Assembly: GCA_019323525.1 (NCBI GenBank)
Contig: JAHWHD010000083.1
Span: 1 to 5,778, forward strand
Reading direction: 5' to 3'
Origin: Candidatus Woesearchaeota archaeon
Lineage (GTDB): Archaea > Nanobdellota > Nanobdellia > Woesearchaeales > JAHWHD01
DNA: 5,778 bases
How positions within the stretch are numbered: position 1 is the stretch's first letter; every line of letters starts with the position of its first letter. Made by a program: the position numbers and the translations under genes. Positions 4,943 to 5,778 of the stretch are shown in pieces. The notes beneath the pieces were generated by a model. It ran no database searches. It was not told the origin of the DNA and saw nothing but the letters and a program-made list of their open reading frames with translations.

Positions 4943-5665
4943 TTAATCTCCAAAATATTCTATTTTTTTGAATTTAGAAGAATTTTGAAATCTTTTTACA
5001 TAACAGTTTTTAGAACTCTCTAGATTAGTTCCTAACCAACTTTTGTCTAAAATTTCACACCATTTCGGAATCTGTTTATCTTTTGTTGGCCCTCCTCTTA
5101 AAACATCAACCATTTTAACATTGCCATCGTTTTTGTAAGGGGTTTCGCCTTTGGTAACGTCGAATGGTGAGAACATTGCAATTGATGGAGGTCCAAGGAT
5201 GCCAAAACCTTTTGGTTTGTAGTGGGCTTTAAGTCTTAAGTATGGGTTTCCTTGTCTAGTATCAATCCAATCAGCCCTATATGCATGGAAGTCAACTCTG
5301 TCTCCGTAGTCTGATGCAAGGTGTTTGAATATTATTGCTGACCTTTGCGAGGTGTCTGCATACTTTTGACTGAAATCAGCTGTGTAAAACAACACCAAAC
5401 TCGGTTTCTTACTTCCATAAACATTTGCATCTAGCTCTTTTAGGGATTTGGATGAATGGGTGTACATCTTGACGCCTGTTCCTTCTAGGATCTGTTCAAC
5501 TGATTTTTTCATAAGGGATTCTATGGTCTCTTCTGTGTTGTAGACTTTTGAGAATGAAGATCTTGCCTTTACAGGGCTTCTAGCTAGCCTTATTGGCTCT
5601 GCTGGCAGTGCTGCAGCTGCTGCTAGTATGCCTAGTGTAAGTCCGATCTGCTTTAATGTAACCAT
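4943..5665 (-). CDS. Predicted secreted thioredoxin-fold protein lacking the CxxC motif
   Basis: Started at the ATG at 5665, the protein has 240 residues; a GTG at 5674 would add three but has no ribosome-binding site. Residues 1-22 form a signal peptide (one Lys, then an Ala/Leu-rich core ending in LPAEP). A spacer follows to about residue 75. Residues 76-170 show a thioredoxin-like order: strand SLVLFY (89-94), the active-site loop, a helix (IIFKHLASDYG), strand VDFHAYRADW, and GPPSIAMF (158-165), which matches the cis-proline loop and next strand. Where thioredoxins have CxxC after FYxxx-W, this protein reads F-S-Q-K-Y, so both cysteines are absent and a normal dithiol reaction is not possible. 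Two cysteines occur only in the C-terminal part, at 203 and 221. It may be a non-catalytic chaperone or binding protein of the envelope. The fold is inferred from motif order. Confidence 0.75.
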   Translation of the reverse strand: MVTLKQIGLTLGILAAAAALPAEPIRLARSPVKARSSFSKVYNTEETIESLMKKSVEQILEGTGVKMYTHSSKSLKELDANVYGSKKPSLVLFYTADFSQKYADTSQRSAIIFKHLASDYGDRVDFHAYRADWIDTRQGNPYLRLKAHYKPKGFGILGPPSIAMFSPFDVTKGETPYKNDGNVKMVDVLRGGPTKDKQIPKWCEILDKSWLGTNLESSKNCYVKRFQNSSKFKKIEYFGD

Positions 5666-5667
5666 TA

Positions 5668-5672
5668 TCCCC
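5668..5672 (-). promoter_or_regulatory. Weak G-rich ribosome-binding site before the ATG at 5665
   Basis: GGGGA on the minus strand ends two bases before the ATG at 5665. It resembles the G-run ahead of the gene at 299 and favours this ATG over the GTG at 5674, inside which the tract would otherwise begin. The spacing is short, so support is modest. Confidence 0.35.
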
Positions 5673-5710
5673 ACTATATACTATGTGTTTTAATCTATTT
5701 AATATTTGCT

Positions 5711-5719
5711 ATTTATAAA
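5711..5719 (-). promoter_or_regulatory. Putative TATA box for the thioredoxin-like gene
   Basis: On the minus strand this reads TTTATAAAT with an A-rich element (CAAAAG) just before it. Transcription about 25 bases on would begin near 5690, giving a leader of about 25 bases that contains the GGGGA purine tract before the ATG at 5665. The core TTTATAAA is symmetric, so use on the other strand cannot be excluded. Confidence 0.5.
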
Positions 5720-5760
5720 ACTTTTGTGTCTTTTGAGTGGTGATTCTGTGGCTCAATAAC

Positions 5761-5770
5761 CTTTATAAGC
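5761..5770 (+). promoter_or_regulatory. Possible TATA box for a gene beyond the window edge
   Basis: CTTTATAAGC preceded by CAATAAC resembles a BRE plus TATA box pointing to the right, with transcription expected near 5790, outside the window. The core TTATAA is symmetric, so it could instead serve the minus strand. The rest of 5675-5778 holds no open frame of note and no RNA gene that I can see. Confidence 0.35.
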
Positions 5771-5778
5771 AACCCTCA

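Noticed and set aside
4002..4946. Several + strand open frames opposite the 533-residue gene
   Set aside because: They are short, Ser-rich shadows of a long minus-strand gene that has a signal peptide, promoter and coupled neighbour.
5675..5778. Search for a tRNA or small RNA in the right-hand noncoding end
   Set aside because: No cloverleaf or conserved tRNA box sequences are visible; only TATA-like strings are present.
1..5778. CRISPR array, insertion sequence or toxin-antitoxin locus
   Set aside because: No spaced direct repeats, terminal inverted repeats or transposase motifs are seen. The NYN/zinc-ribbon pair is not arranged like a VapBC pair: the ribbon protein has no antitoxin-like DNA-binding domain that I recognise and the NYN protein is longer than typical PIN toxins.

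Overview
The window looks like a stretch of an archaeal genome, most likely a DPANN lineage of the Woesearchaeota/Pacearchaeota type. Three things point there. Archaeal TATA boxes (TTTATATA-like, with A-rich BRE positions) lie at the usual distance from starts. Some genes have GAGGTGA Shine-Dalgarno sites while others appear leaderless. One membrane protein has the Arg/Lys-x-Gln N-terminus, followed by a single helix and a Cys/'QGGYI' region, that I associate with DPANN genomes. The lineage is inferred from memory of families, not from a search. Genes are packed tightly and no intergenic gap exceeds about 110 bp.

Left block, + strand, 1-779: the 3' end of a trypsin-like serine peptidase (catalytic Ser in a GNSGGP motif), then two small overlapping genes of unknown function, one with four cysteines and basic, the other helical. 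This looks like one transcript. Next, 826-1785, is a complete thioredoxin reductase with its own promoter and a strong Shine-Dalgarno site. Then 1830-2653 holds a 63-residue zinc-ribbon protein and a NYN/LabA-like (PIN-fold) putative nuclease. They form a likely two-gene operon in which the second gene's Shine-Dalgarno site overlaps the first gene's stop codon.

Right block, - strand, read from right to left: a predicted secreted thioredoxin-fold protein that lacks the CxxC active site (4943-5665), a 533-residue signal-anchored, cysteine-free surface protein (3299-4900), and a 223-residue membrane-anchored protein (2631-3302). The last two are joined by an ATGA overlap and probably work together at the cell envelope. 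The 223-residue gene meets the NYN gene tail to tail, and their coding ends overlap by 23 bp.

Taken together, the window carries envelope proteins, a peptidase, redox enzymes and an RNA-processing candidate. I see no mobile element, CRISPR array, RNA gene or clear defence system. The most interesting items are the envelope pair, the CxxC-less thioredoxin-like protein, the zinc-ribbon/NYN pair and the small cysteine protein behind the protease.
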